From contig JADNRY010000078.1 in assembly GCA_015501585.1 (NCBI GenBank), forward strand, positions 1-64,000: a stretch of 64,000 nt of DNA, written 5' to 3'. A program made the translations under genes and the position numbers. Positions 23,223 to 33,742 of this stretch are shown here, one piece after another (within the stretch, counting starts at the first letter, position 1; each line of letters starts with the position of its first letter). The notes beneath the pieces are model-generated. The model saw only the letters and a program-made list of their open reading frames with translations, was not told where the DNA came from and did not search any database. This stretch comes from Rhodocollybia butyracea (Eukaryota; Basidiomycota; Agaricomycetes; Agaricales; Omphalotaceae).

Positions 23223-26200
23223 CCTAACCATTGACGCCACCATCCCAGACACCATTGTTGATGTCACAACAACCCAGCTCATCGAAACCATCCACACGAG
23301 CTTCAGCCACAACTAAGCCAGTTGCCGCCAACAACCCAGAGCTTCCTTGTGCCCTAAGACCACATCTTTGGATTCCAACAAAATACCAAGATTGTTACAA
23401 CAGCTTACAGACAGGAAAATACGAATTTTGTAACCGGAAAATCTGTCCAAACAGATACGACATACCCAGTCCTACAGAAGACATACCAGAAATAACATCT
23501 AGAATAGCACACAGAATTGAAAAATCCCAGGAGAAAGCGGCAGTACCCAAACCAGCGGCACCAACATCACCTCCACAGCAGCCAGCCCAGAAAATATCGA
23601 GGGCATCATCACAAGCATCACAGGCCTCTCAATCACAACCAACACAGCCAAAGCCGCAGCCACCACCGCCGCCCCCACCAGCTCCATCACCAATACCATC
23701 AGATCACAATACTCCTTTGATCCCAAAATCAGATTTACCTCACAGCTCACCACCATCTGACGGAGACGATCCAGGATCATCAGACAAAGAAGAATCAGAT
23801 AGCTATTCATCTGACGACAAGATGTCCAAAGCACTGAAAGCATTTGACAAGGTCACCACCCTTAAACCGGATGGATCGAACTGGGACACATGGAAAAGTC
23901 GAGTAGAATTAGCTGCAAAGTCCATAAATTATGGCAAGTACCTCACATGGAACCCCCATGAAGCAACAGACACAAGAGAAGCCGGAAATACAGGAGATAA
24001 ATCATCTGATACAGATTTGCTAAATGCTTTAATTGGCAGATTATCGGATGGCATTTTTCGAAGGTATAGAAATTATACCAACACTTGTGATGTGTGGACA
24101 AATTTAATCGCTGATTTTGACTCCAAAAATGCGCTCATGGAATCACATCTGCAGAGACAGCTTCACACCATGCGTTCCTATGAACCATCTAGGGTTAACG
24201 AACACCTAGACACTATGTTGGAAATCCGAGACAGTCTTGAAACCCGCGGCATTGAATTTAGCGATGAAATGTTCAACAACACCATCATATCCTCTATCCC
24301 CAACCAATTCAGACCCACCATAAACGCACTTGTTGTAGTCACATCTCGAACCGACAAGAAACTGGCAACACAGGAATTGATTGCCACCATTCGTGCAGAA
24401 GCACAGGGACATGTACATAGTACTAGTCATCACAACAAGGGGAAGAAGGAATCGGCTAACTATGTGGGAAATTCCCGAGGTTGAGGTGGATTCCGAGGTC
24501 GAGGATTTTCTCAGAGGGGATTTTCTAGGGGCCGAGGAAACTCGAAACCAAACGGACCTAACAGGTCTACTTCCGCATGTTTTAATTGTGGAGGGAAAGG
24601 ACATTTTGCGAGCACATGTCCATCGCCTAAACGGCCACAGGCAAATCAAGCCAAAGAGAGTAGGGAAACTCACGAGCCGAAAGAGGGGAAGAAATCAGAT
24701 GGAAATTGGAGATCTAGGCCAAAGGGGAAGGAAACCGCATCTTCATCACAGATTGAAGAAGTCCCAGAATCATCTTGGGCAGCCATTGAGTTGTCATCGG
24801 ACACCAGCTTCATCTTTCCTCCCGCCAAATCCTACACCGAGCTTGGAAACTCGACGGCATCTTTCCAGATGTCCCCAAATACAGCAGAAACATATCTCAC
24901 ATTTGATTTCAATGATATTGCTGATGAGCACAAAACAGCAATGATGGGAGCACATAGCCGAGGGGCTATACTATTTGATTCCGGATGTTCGAGCCACATG
25001 ACTCCTATGGAGGACAGCCTCCAAGATCTAAAGTCTATTCCGACTAAAGTCATTCAAGCAGCCAATGCCGGAACATTTAATTCTAGCATGGCAGGTATGC
25101 TTCATTTGGATTTTCCAATTGATAACCACGGCAATACTCGAACCGTCCCGCTTCATAACGCCCTCCTATGCCCCAACATTCCCAACACTCTTATTTCCTT
25201 GGGAAAACTCGATGATGATGGATACAATATCCACATTGGGAATGGTTTACTCACCATGACTGACCCCAACAACAGAATCGTTGCACGTATTCCGAAGATC
25301 CATGGACTCTACCAGATTCCCATGGAGGAATATGCTTATGTTGCCAAAGATCGACTGGTATCACTCTATGATGCCCACTGCATCTTAGGCCATCAGAACT
25401 ATGCTTATATTAAGCATTTATTCGCACACAACCAGATCAATGGGATGAGATTGGATAAATCTCACATGGACAAGCCGGAATGCCGTACGTGCTTGCTAGC
25501 TAAGGCAGCAAGATTTCCAATTGCCAAATTACGGTCTTCTCCACGAGCGGAGAATTACGGAGATGTTTTTCACATGGACGTCTGGGGACCCGCATCAGTT
25601 CAGACTATCAACCGTTGCACTTATGCCCTCACCATAGTCGATGAGGCGACTCTATGGCTAGAGGAACCATTGCTGAAAAGCAAGGATGAAGCATTCACCC
25701 AGTACGTCATTATTCAAACCAATCTCCAGACTCAATATGGCATCACTGTTAAAATTCTTCACTCTGATCGAGGGGGAGAGTTTCTTAGCCGAGAATTTAA
25801 TCAGTACCTGGAACGACTTGGCACCCAGCGGAGATTAACAGTGCATGACACTCCGGAACATAACGGCATAGCGGAACGCACTCATCGGACTCTACTGAAT
25901 GCAGTATGAAGTCTAATCATTTCATCAGGACTCCCTAAATGGCTATGGGGATTTATGATGAAGTACGTGGTTTATATTTGGAACAGGACACCAAAGAAGG
26001 GAATAAATATGGCGACACCATACGAAAAACGGTTCAATCAAAAACCCGACATTTCTAACTTTCAAATATTCGGGAGCATAGTGTATGTAAAGAAGGAGAA
26101 AGAGCCAGGAAAATTCGAACCACAGGCACAAGAAGGAAGATGGATAGGTATAGACATGGAATCTAACAGATATTTTATCTATTGGCCACAGCGACGAACA

Positions 26201-26919
26201 GTTACCACGGAACGGAACGTAACAATTTCCAACAGGCAGATCCAACTCATTGAGGAGGAGGATGGAAATTTGGAAAATTTGGAAACATCAGTCACTGAGT
26301 CGGAACAGCCTATTATTCCTGTACCTGACGAAATTGCAGAGCCCATCCCGCCGGAACAACTTACCGGAAAACGTGTCAGGTGACCCACTCAGAAAATCAG
26401 GGATATCATTGAAGGATCAGCAGAGGGTAACACGGAACTCCGATACCTTACAGCATCGCTTGCACAAGTCACATCTGAAATCGAATCAGATCCTTTATCA
26501 GTTGCAGAAGCTATGCGCCGACCTGATTGGCCGAAATGGCAAGAAGCCATGAACGAGGAGATATCCAGACTCAACCAGCGTGGAACTTACGATATAGTCA
26601 CGGCACCATCGGATGCAAACATTCTCACATCCAAATGGGTTTATCGGACCAAGAAAGATGAACAAGGACGGCTTACTAGTCACAGAGCTAGACTTGTGGT
26701 GCGAGGATTTAATCAAATCTGTTATGACTCGATCAATAGTCTCGTCCAAACCTTCACAGTATGTAACTCGGCAGTAAAAATGATAAGAGAAATTAATGAG
26801 ATTATAGAGCAAGCCTTTCCGTTCGTTGAAACCGCTAGGCAAAAAAATATATACTCAAACAACTAGGCTCAAGTACAGTTAGTAACTAGTTTGTAATACA
26901 AAACTCACAGAAGTTATTA

Positions 26920-27320
26920 TTTGGAGATAGCTCGACAAATAATAATAAGATTACCCTCGGAGATGGCTCGACAAGCAGTAATATGAATCAGAACTAATAC
27001 TCGGAGTTGGCTCAACAAGTAGTAGTGAGTGTGGTGTCTAATACTCGGAGATAGCTCAACAAGTAGTAGTGAGTGTGATGTCTAATACTTGGAGATAGCT
27101 CAACAAGTAATAGTGAGTGTAATGTCTAATACTTGGAGATAGCTCAACAAGTAATAGGAAGTTGCAACTCGGAGATAGCTCAACAAGTGGCAATTAAAGA
27201 AGTATTCACTAGGAGATAGCTCAACAGGTGAATGTTAGTGGATACAACTCGGAGTTAGCTCAACAAGATGTATAAATGTGTATTGTAGCTTGGAGATAGC
27301 TCAACAAGATACAATGTGTT
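26920..27320. repeat. Tandem array with GGAGATAGCTCAACAAGT core
   Basis: About ten units of roughly 40-45 bp share a core (C/T)(T/G)GGAG(A/T)(T/G)(A/G)GCTC(A/G)ACAA. Spacers between cores vary in length and carry AGTAGTGAGTGT. It is not a CRISPR array: there are no constant-length unique spacers and the host is eukaryotic. Confidence 0.75.
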
Positions 27321-27439
27321 GGTCTGGTGATTCACACAAGTGATAACAGCAAACAAGTGGGGGTTTGGATTTAAGAAAATAATACGTCTAACGTACATTG
27401 GTAAATCTAGACTACTTATATACTGTGCAATGTGTACTA

Positions 27440-27760
27440 GTTAGGAAATGCTGCGGAATGACTAGATTTGAGTCATAACTGCGGAAATACTGCGGATGAG
27501 TCAGTCTGACTATGTAATGCTGTGCAATGACTAATATTGAGTCATGTATGCGGAACCGTAGTTGACTCAGATATCTGGCTGTGCAATGACTGATATTGAG
27601 TCATTGATGTAAAGAGGCTATGCAATGATGTCATAGCTGTGGAGCAGTGATGTGATATCATAACTGCGGAGCAATGGAATGACATCATGATTGTGGAGTA
27701 GCAAGATGACATCATAGTTGTGGAGCTAGAATGATGTCATGACTGTGCAGACTGTGCAGT
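27440..27760. repeat. Second array: TGCGGA..TGAC..GAGTCAT units
   Basis: Repeated short blocks of the type CTGCGGAA(T), TGACTA, TTGAGTCAT and later GATGTGATATCAT/GATGACATCAT recur with 40-60 bp spacing. It belongs to the solo LTR. Confidence 0.6.
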
Positions 27761-29280
27761 GACTGTTAAAGATCATTCTGGTGTTCTGGAAGAATGTGTG
27801 CAGCATTAACCCAAATGGTGTTGAATAACTAATGAATGTAAAATGTTAAGTAGAAGTATTAATGATAGTGTTCATAGTTGGTTACAGAAGAAAAAAGATT
27901 GGGTGTATAGGATTTAGATCTGGGTCATAACAAAATCCCAGACGTTGATTATTTTCCAGATGAAACTTTCGCATCAGTTGCCAAACTCGCATCAGCCAGA
28001 ACTATTCTCAGCATCGCAGCTGAACACAGCTGGATCATTCATCAGATGGATGTCAAATCGGCATATCTCTATGGCAAAACTTGATGACAGCGAAAAGATC
28101 TACATGAAGGCACCAACCGGCATTAATCTAGGTGTAAAACCCGGACAAGTACTTTGACTCAAACTTGCCTTGTACGGACTTAAACAAGCAGGTCGAAGAT
28201 GGTATTTGCGATTCAGGGAAATCATGACAAAACTAGGCTTCAAACGGTCAGATTTTGATCATGCCGTATTCTATCACACCAACCCGTTCACAATCATTTT
28301 CATCCATGTGGATGATATGACATTGGTTACCAAAACTCTGGAAATTATGGCACAGCTGAAGAAATCTATCAGCGCAATTATCGAGGTCACAGATCAGGGC
28401 GAAATTCATTGGCTACTTGGAATCGAGATTCAGAGATCACTTCACAGCAGATCTATCTGTTTATCACAGCGATCATACATTGATGCTATTCTTAGCTGCT
28501 ATGGATTTTCTGACATAAAGCCACTCTCCATTCCTTTCGACCCCCATATTCATCTCACCAAAGACCAGATGCCACAGACTGTGGAGGATATCGCCGCTAT
28601 GCAGGATAAGCCTTACCGAGAAGCACTTGGTGCTCTCCAATATCTTTCCATTGCCACACGACCCGACATCACCTATACGGTTGCCATTCTTGCCCGATTC
28701 TCACAGAATCCAGGCATCGCTCATTGGAACGGACTTAGGCGTGTATACGCTTATCTGAAATATACCTGGGATGATTGGCTAACTTCAGGAGGAGTGCAGA
28801 AACATCCTGTCGAGGGATTTACGGACGCCGATGGAATGTCCCAAGAGGACAGACATGCCATATCAGGATACGTTTTTATGCTTAACGGCGGAGCAGTATC
28901 ATGGTCATCAAAGCGACAGGACACCATTTCTCTATCCACTACAGAAGCAGAGTACGTCGCTCTCACGCATGCAGCCAAGGAAGCAATTTGGCTTCGAAAC
29001 CTCATCTCCGAGTTGTTCACTCCAATCGCCGGACCTATCACACTTCACTCGGACAACCAATCAGCCATTGCTTTAGCGAAAGATGACAGGTTTCATGCAC
29101 GGACCAAACACATCGACATACGGTATCATTTCATTCGGTATGCTATTGAAGAAGGTAACATTCGACTTACTTACTGTCCAATCGAGGACATGACGGCAGA
29201 CATTTTCACCAAGGCTTTGACTTCAGCAAAAGCCAAACACTTTGCATCGTCTATGGGACTTGCAAAGGTTTGAGGAGGAG

Positions 29281-29703
29281 TGTTGGACTTCGTCATCTAT
29301 CATCTTCATTATACTTACTATGGAACAGTCTTCTCACTTCGTTACTATCTATGGAACGTTCTCTCTCGCTGTAACTACTGGTATGTGAACTAGTTGTACT
29401 ATCTTTATCCTGTCCACTCGCCATTGCTTTATTATCGTGCTCTCGTCTATTCTTACTTACTTACCTTGTGCTCCATTCCACTCTCGTCTTATTACTCTCA
29501 CTCCGTCTGTGAACGCTTCACGCATTGTACTTATTATTAACTCGCTGGACTTGTATTTAAGCCTGTATGTACTTGTGAAATATCAAGTTGTGTTTTCTCT
29601 GTTTGTGTCTGTGTCTGGACCTTCGTCTCCTCTGTGTCTGTGTGACCAGAGCCATCTAAACAGTGTAGAGTACACTGTCTGCCTTATCGATCAACCTCTA
29701 ATA
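29281..29703 (+). repeat. Right LTR of the Copia element
   Basis: It begins TGTTGGACTTCGTC and ends CCTCTAATA, the same length as the left LTR. Differences are T/C at CTTTGTC, T/C at CACTTGCC, two at TTCATGCGTTG against TTCACGCATTG, T/G at CTGTTTCTG and A/G at ATCAATCA. Confidence 0.93.
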
Positions 29704-30116
29704 GTATCTTTCTTAGGCCTGAAACATTTCTCTATGCATTCTCCCTAGGAAATGTCCCTGGCAATGTCTAACAGTGTTCCTGAGGTTTTTTGTGCAACTA
29801 ATTATTGTAAACTTTCTGCTGATGATCCTTTGTTGGTGTGGTTGTCTAGATCCATTTGTGCCTTAATCCTGGCTTCTCTTTGTTCCCCTTTAATACTTGG
29901 TCTTCCTTTACTCCCTTGTTATTGATTATGAGTCCCATACTGTTATTGACAAGAAGTCAGGTTTTGACCTTCTTGACCCCACATCTTATGTATCTTCTCT
30001 TTCTCCTTGTCCCTCCTTGTCTCCTAAAGATTGCTGTTCTTGTCTTGTAGCTTCCTGTGAATGTAGTCTCCAGTGTATGAAATGTTTTACTTGAACTTGG
30101 CCGTTATCACAGCTCC

Positions 30117-31143
30117 CATCCCGAGCTGTGCTGGTCCAATCCTGTTACTCCTGTGGATGTTGTCAGTGCTGTTTGCTATCATGTGGAATCCTTGGAAAAT
30201 GAGGAACAGCTCCACACCATGAGCGATGATATCAAATCTGAGTACTCCAATGTGTTTGGACTAATTCCTCACATTGATGAGCTTGGTTCGGATATTACCT
30301 GTGATATTAAGTTGAAAGAGGCTAATCGCCTTATACAATCCCAAGGTTATGCTTCACCCCATAAATACAAGGAGGCATGGTCTGTACTGATTCAAAAACA
30401 TCTGGAGGCTCGACGGATTCAACCTTCTGCTTCCCAGTTCTCATCTCCGGCCTTTTTGGTTCCCAAGGCTGATCCAACAGCACTCCCTTGCTGGGTTAAT
30501 GATTTCCAAAAACTCAATGCTAACACTGTTCCTGACCATCATTCTTTGCCTAGGATTGAGACAATTCTTTCCGATTGCACAAAGGGTAAAGTTTTTGGTA
30601 AAATGGATATGACAGATTTCTTCTTTCAATGTAAGATGGATCCTAGCTCTGTACCTTTGGTTTCAGTTCAGACTCCTTTAGGTCAATATGAGTGGCTGGT
30701 TATGCCACAAGGGTTGAAAAATGCCCTTGCTATTCAACAGCGTTAGGTGACACAAGCCTTGCATCCTTACATTGGCAAGTTTTGCCACATATACATTGAT
30801 GATATCATCATCTGGTCCTCATCGGAGGAAGAACATGCTAAACATGTCCAACTGATCCTCAATGCCCTGCGTTCAGCCAAGCTGTTTTGTAATCCAAAGA
30901 AATGTATATTATTCCAACCCTCCTTGGATTCCTTGGGCAATCATGTATCTGCTGATGGCATTTGTGCTCAGGACTCAAAATGTGAATCAATCATCAATTA
31001 CCCAAGTCCCAGATCTGCCTCTGAAGTGCATCAATTTTTGGGTATGGTTTGCTTTGTGGCTGGTTACCTGGATGATTTGGCAGAACATACATGCCTTTTC
31101 GACTCCACTTACCTGCAAGAAGTGCAACAAGAATTTTCCTGAG
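30117..31143 (+). pseudogene. Chromovirus reverse transcriptase
   Basis: The frame includes 'SPAFLVPKADPTALPCWVNDF', 'GKMDMTDFFFQ', 'YEWLVMPQGLKNA' and the catalytic 'HIYIDDIIIWS' (YIDD), then 'LDSLGNHVSADGI'. A TAG at 30744-30746 sits where Trp is expected in 'QRWV', a G-to-A change. The frame ends at 31143 just after 'QEFS'. The thumb and connection to RNase H are abnormal, see the next entry. Confidence 0.88.
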
Positions 31144-31430
31144 TGGACAACCTGGGTAACGCCGCCGCCAGTACTCATCCCACTTTGAGACATCCAAGTA
31201 TGCAGATTCGTGTATGCATTGGGGTGGGTAGAACTAGACTGACAATCTAGTGTTGATGTCTCTGGGCACCTCGAGTATCCTCGCTAGTTTAGTATCAGAC
31301 TACGCTTGTGGGTGTATCATCACGACTAACTGAGTATTATCACTGAGATACTAAGCGTTAGCTACAGTTATCACGTTTGGGCTCCGTATAACCCTCTTAT
31401 TGTATGTGTAGCGCATATACATTGTCAAAA
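31144..31430. other. Unexplained stretch replacing most of RNase H
   Basis: After the RT thumb the next recognisable text is 'YGYKPKHKICVLAANALSHLP' (31429-31500), the C-terminal end of a Gypsy RNase H. The DNA between does not translate to RNase H. It shows no TG..CA ends, inverted termini or flanking duplication that I can define. It could be an old insertion accompanied by deletion. Confidence 0.5.
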
Positions 31431-31946
31431 TATATGGCTACAAGCCTAAGCACAAAATCTGTGTATTAGCGGCCAATGCTCTCAGCCATTTGCCTCGCAG
31501 TTGCCTTCCTTCTGACATTGAAAATCATTTTGACTGTGACCCCCAGGTTTGGATAGTGAATTTGAAACCACTTCTCAGTGGAAATGTAACCCATTTACTT
31601 GCGCTTCTGTTCTCTCTATCTCTGCTGATTTATCCTTCTTGGGTAACTTAAAGAAAGGTTTTGCTCAGGATCCTTTTGTTGAGAAGCTCTCAAAAGGTGG
31701 CAGCTTGCCATGGTCCCAGGCATTGAGTTTTTAAATGGCCTTTGGTATGTCAATGGCTGTTTATATGTCCCTGATTTTTCTTCATTGTGTGAAGATTTAT
31801 ACCATTTGGCTCATGATACCTGTGGCCATTTTGGTTCAGATAAGTCTTACACCCTCCTGGAAGACTCTTATTTCTTGCCCCGGATGCGCAAAGGTCTTTA
31901 CAAGTTGTATGTGCCTGGTTGTGACAACTGCCAGAGGAATAAGGGT
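31431..31946 (+). pseudogene. Chromovirus RNase H end and integrase zinc domain
   Basis: 'ANALSHLP' is followed, with frame changes, by an H-H-C-C zinc-binding domain: 'LYHLAHDTCGHFGSDKSY..' and 'GCDNCQRNKG'. The frame is cut at 31946 by a hAT MITE and resumes at 33743 with 'WTAKNAKGPLHPLPVPDS'. Confidence 0.85.
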
Positions 31947-32051
31947 TAAAGATGGACACAAGTCTGGGTCCTGGACAACCCGGATCTGCCGCACAGGTAC
32001 CCGCAGAAAATAATCCGGACCTGTGACTGACCCGGACCCGTGGGAAATGGG

Positions 32052-32265
32052 TGTTGTGGATTAAGTGATCTGGTTACACTTGTGCACTCGGTTGTTAGAC
32101 CTTTAGTACAATTGTCTGGGTCTCCCCCAGGACTTCTACAGTATTTATACTACTTACAATACCTTCTAGAATATTCTACATAGTACTGGTAAGTAGGCTG
32201 AGTAAGGACTGAGTAATACTAAAGAAAGTACTAGAACATTCCAGTACAGACTCAAATCTACAACA
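32052..32265 (-). repeat. 3' LTR of the gag-only element
   Basis: On the + strand it runs TGTTGTGGATTAAG..CTACAACA, with TG..CA ends. Identical to the other LTR by eye. Confidence 0.93.
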
Positions 32266-32418
32266 CTCCCCCATGAGTCTGTACCTATCCAAGTATAGGA
32301 TAATAAGATTTACAAGCTCCCTAGAATTAATTGCTGGAGATGGGGCCAATTGCCCTCACAGACCATGCACATTTCCATCTGTATCTCCCTGAGATTTTCA
32401 TTCCAGCTCGGTGCAATT

Positions 32419-33233
32419 CTAGAATGCATAGCCACTATCAATGGCAACATGTGCTGTGTCGCCCTTCCGACCCTCGGGACAATCTCTAACAATGTGTCCC
32501 CGTCTGTGGCATTTATAGCATGTGACCTTTGGAGATTTCCAAACTTTCGGAGCTTTTGCCACTAAGGCAGTTTCATCCGGCGGAGCACCACCGCGCCGCC
32601 CCTCTTCATCCAGCAAGGCACCGGTAACATCTGCGACTGTTAGTTCAGCAGACGATGCTGAGAGTGTGGCTGCAACATTGCCCACTCCGACGAGAGGTTG
32701 AATATCAAAACATCGACCTCATCTTGTTGAGTTACCTTGACCCCAATAGCACGGAGTGCCGTTGCCAATCGACTGATGCCCGAAATATAATTCTGAATTG
32801 GTTTGACTGTATCATGGTCAAAGCCATAGAATTCCCGTTTCAATGAGATCCGGTTGGCGCGAGAATTCTTTTCATATAATTTGGCAAGTGCAGACCATGC
32901 GGCAATGCCATCGGCACAGTCCTGAATGTGTTGGTATTGGCTGGGATCAATAGTGAGACCGATAACGGTCAGAATTTCTTCTGACTCCTTGGCCTTGGAT
33001 TCATCTGCTTTGGCCTGGGCCCGGGTCGTTCGTGTAGTGGCCTGGCTCTCTGTCTCCATCAATTCCTTTTTCTGATCAATCCATGCCGCAATTGGGGCCC
33101 ACAGCCCGGCTCGGCGCAGAACCATAGTGATGGCAAACTTCCAATCACGGTAGTTCTTGCCATTCAGTTTCGGCACAGATAAGAGAAGTGAGTTGATGTT
33201 GGTAGAATGGGATGGTGATGTAATTTCGGACAT
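32419..33233 (-). CDS. Gag with zinc knuckle, one frameshift
   Basis: ATG at 33233 gives 'MSEITSPSHSTNINSLLLSV' and 'LNGKNYRDWKFAITMVLRR', a Copia-type gag (DUF4219/UBN2-like). It continues through 'RISLKREFYGFDHDT' and 'IFNLSSEW'. Near 32687 one G seems to be missing (TGGG where TGGGG would keep frame). The next frame then gives 'GNVAATLSASSAELTVADV' and a CCHC knuckle CYKCHRRGHIVRDC before the TAG at 32419-32421. With that base restored it is a full gag of about 270 residues. After the stop, 'DSG'-like remains suggest a trace of protease. Function: capsid and RNA packaging. Confidence 0.85.
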
Positions 33234-33297
33234 GATGATAGGGTAAGCGAGTAAGCGAGACAAGCAGATCCAAGTTAGTGCACCAAGTAGACAATTG

Positions 33298-33511
33298 TGT
33301 TGTGGATTAAGTGATCTGGTTACACTTGTGCACTCGGTTGTTAGACCTTTAGTACAATTGTCTGGGTCTCCCCCAGGACTTCTACAGTATTTATACTACT
33401 TACAATACCTTCTAGAATATTCTACATAGTACTGGTAAGTAGGCTGAGTAAGGACTGAGTAATACTAAAGAAAGTACTAGAACATTCCAGTACAGACTCA
33501 AATCTACAACA
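33298..33511 (-). repeat. 5' LTR of the gag-only element
   Basis: Same sequence and length as 32052-32265. Followed by the target duplicate ATGGG at 33512-33516. Confidence 0.93.
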
Positions 33512-33742
33512 ATGGGTACCTGGATCTGCCAGATCCGGGTCATGCAGGTCAATCGGCAGGTATTTATACTAAAATAGTACTTTATAACATCTGGAAGTCC
33601 CCAAAGGATGACCTGTGACTGACCCGTACCCGTGGGAACAGGTGCCTGGATCCGGCGGATCCGGGTCAGACAGGTATTCCCACGTGTCAAATCAACGGGT
33701 CACCAGTTAGGAACTGGACTCATGTCCATCCTTAATAAAGGT

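Larger units (their letters stand above)
26720..27932. mobile_element. Solo LTR inside the Copia RT, 1213 bp
   Basis: The termini TGTTATGAC and GTCATAACA form a perfect 9-bp inverted repeat of TG..CA type. An exact 5-bp duplication AAATC lies at 26715-26719 and 27933-27937. Removing the insert with one duplication restores the RT reading. No coding sequence is inside, so it is best read as a solo LTR. Its interior is dominated by the two repeat arrays listed separately. Confidence 0.8.
23261..29273 (+). pseudogene. Copia gag-pol polyprotein, interrupted
   Basis: One frame runs from ATG 23261 to 26719 with only three stops, all TGA (24482, 25907, 26381). It then continues after the solo LTR with one A-run frameshift near 28081, a fourth TGA at 28155, and ends at 29273. 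Visible parts are a proline-rich N-terminus, the gag UBN2-like domain (about 23820-24440), an RG-rich stretch and zinc knuckle CFNCGGKGHFASTC (24578-24619), protease 'LFDSGCSSHM' (24970-25000), integrase H-H-C-C near 25380-25500 and core with 'HMDVWGP' and 'HSDRGGEF', RT with 'WVYRTKKDEQG' and 'FIHVDDM' (HVDD instead of the commoner YVDD), and RNase H with 'SLSTTEAEYVAL' and 'KHIDIRYHFIR'. Each TGA would be CGA (Arg) before a C-to-T change. Confidence 0.9.
22784..29703 (+). mobile_element. Full-length Ty1/Copia retrotransposon
   Basis: The two LTRs are each 423 bp (22784-23206 and 29281-29703). The exact 5-bp duplication GTATC lies at 22779-22783 and 29704-29708. The primer site GGTTATGGGCCCCGAG follows the left LTR directly. 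It fits the anticodon-stem region of initiator tRNA-Met, as used by Drosophila copia (half-tRNA priming). A purine tract TGAGGAGGAG precedes the right LTR. The gag-pol order gag, protease, integrase, RT, RNase H is that of Copia. I count six LTR differences, five of them transitions at CpG. A 1.2-kb solo LTR interrupts the RT. Confidence 0.95.
32052..33511 (-). mobile_element. Gag-only LTR retrotransposon (TR-GAG type)
   Basis: Two 214-bp LTRs (32052-32265 and 33298-33511), apparently identical base for base, bound a 1460-bp element with an exact 5-bp duplication ATGGG (32047-32051 and 33512-33516). It is oriented on the - strand. The purine tract CATGGGGGAG lies next to the left (3') LTR, and the gag ATG at 33233 follows the right (5') LTR. 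Only gag is present; there is no RT, RNase H or integrase. It must have been mobilised by an autonomous Copia-type partner. Identical LTRs mean a very recent insertion, the youngest layer of the nest. Confidence 0.93.
31947..33734. mobile_element. hAT MITE A in the chromovirus integrase
   Basis: The ends are TAAAGATGGACACAAGTC and GACTCATGTCCATCCTTA. Flanks are ATAAGGGT (31939-31946) and ATAAAGGT (33735-33742), 7 of 8 identical. Removing the nested gag-only element leaves 323 bp, the same size as the copy at 33919. Its interior has GGATCCGGGTCA and CCCGTGGGAA blocks in both orientations. Confidence 0.88.

Noticed and set aside
23231..23260. Earlier start of Copia gag
   Set aside because: The codon at 23231 is TTG. 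The first ATG in frame is at 23261.
23499..23843. Long - strand frame opposite the Copia gag
   Set aside because: It is a mirror of the proline-rich gag coding strand; a Copia gag with consistent domains lies on the + strand.
26920..27320. Regular repeats with spacers, CRISPR-like at first sight
   Set aside because: The spacers are similar to each other and of variable length, the array is inside a retrotransposon LTR, and the genome is eukaryotic.
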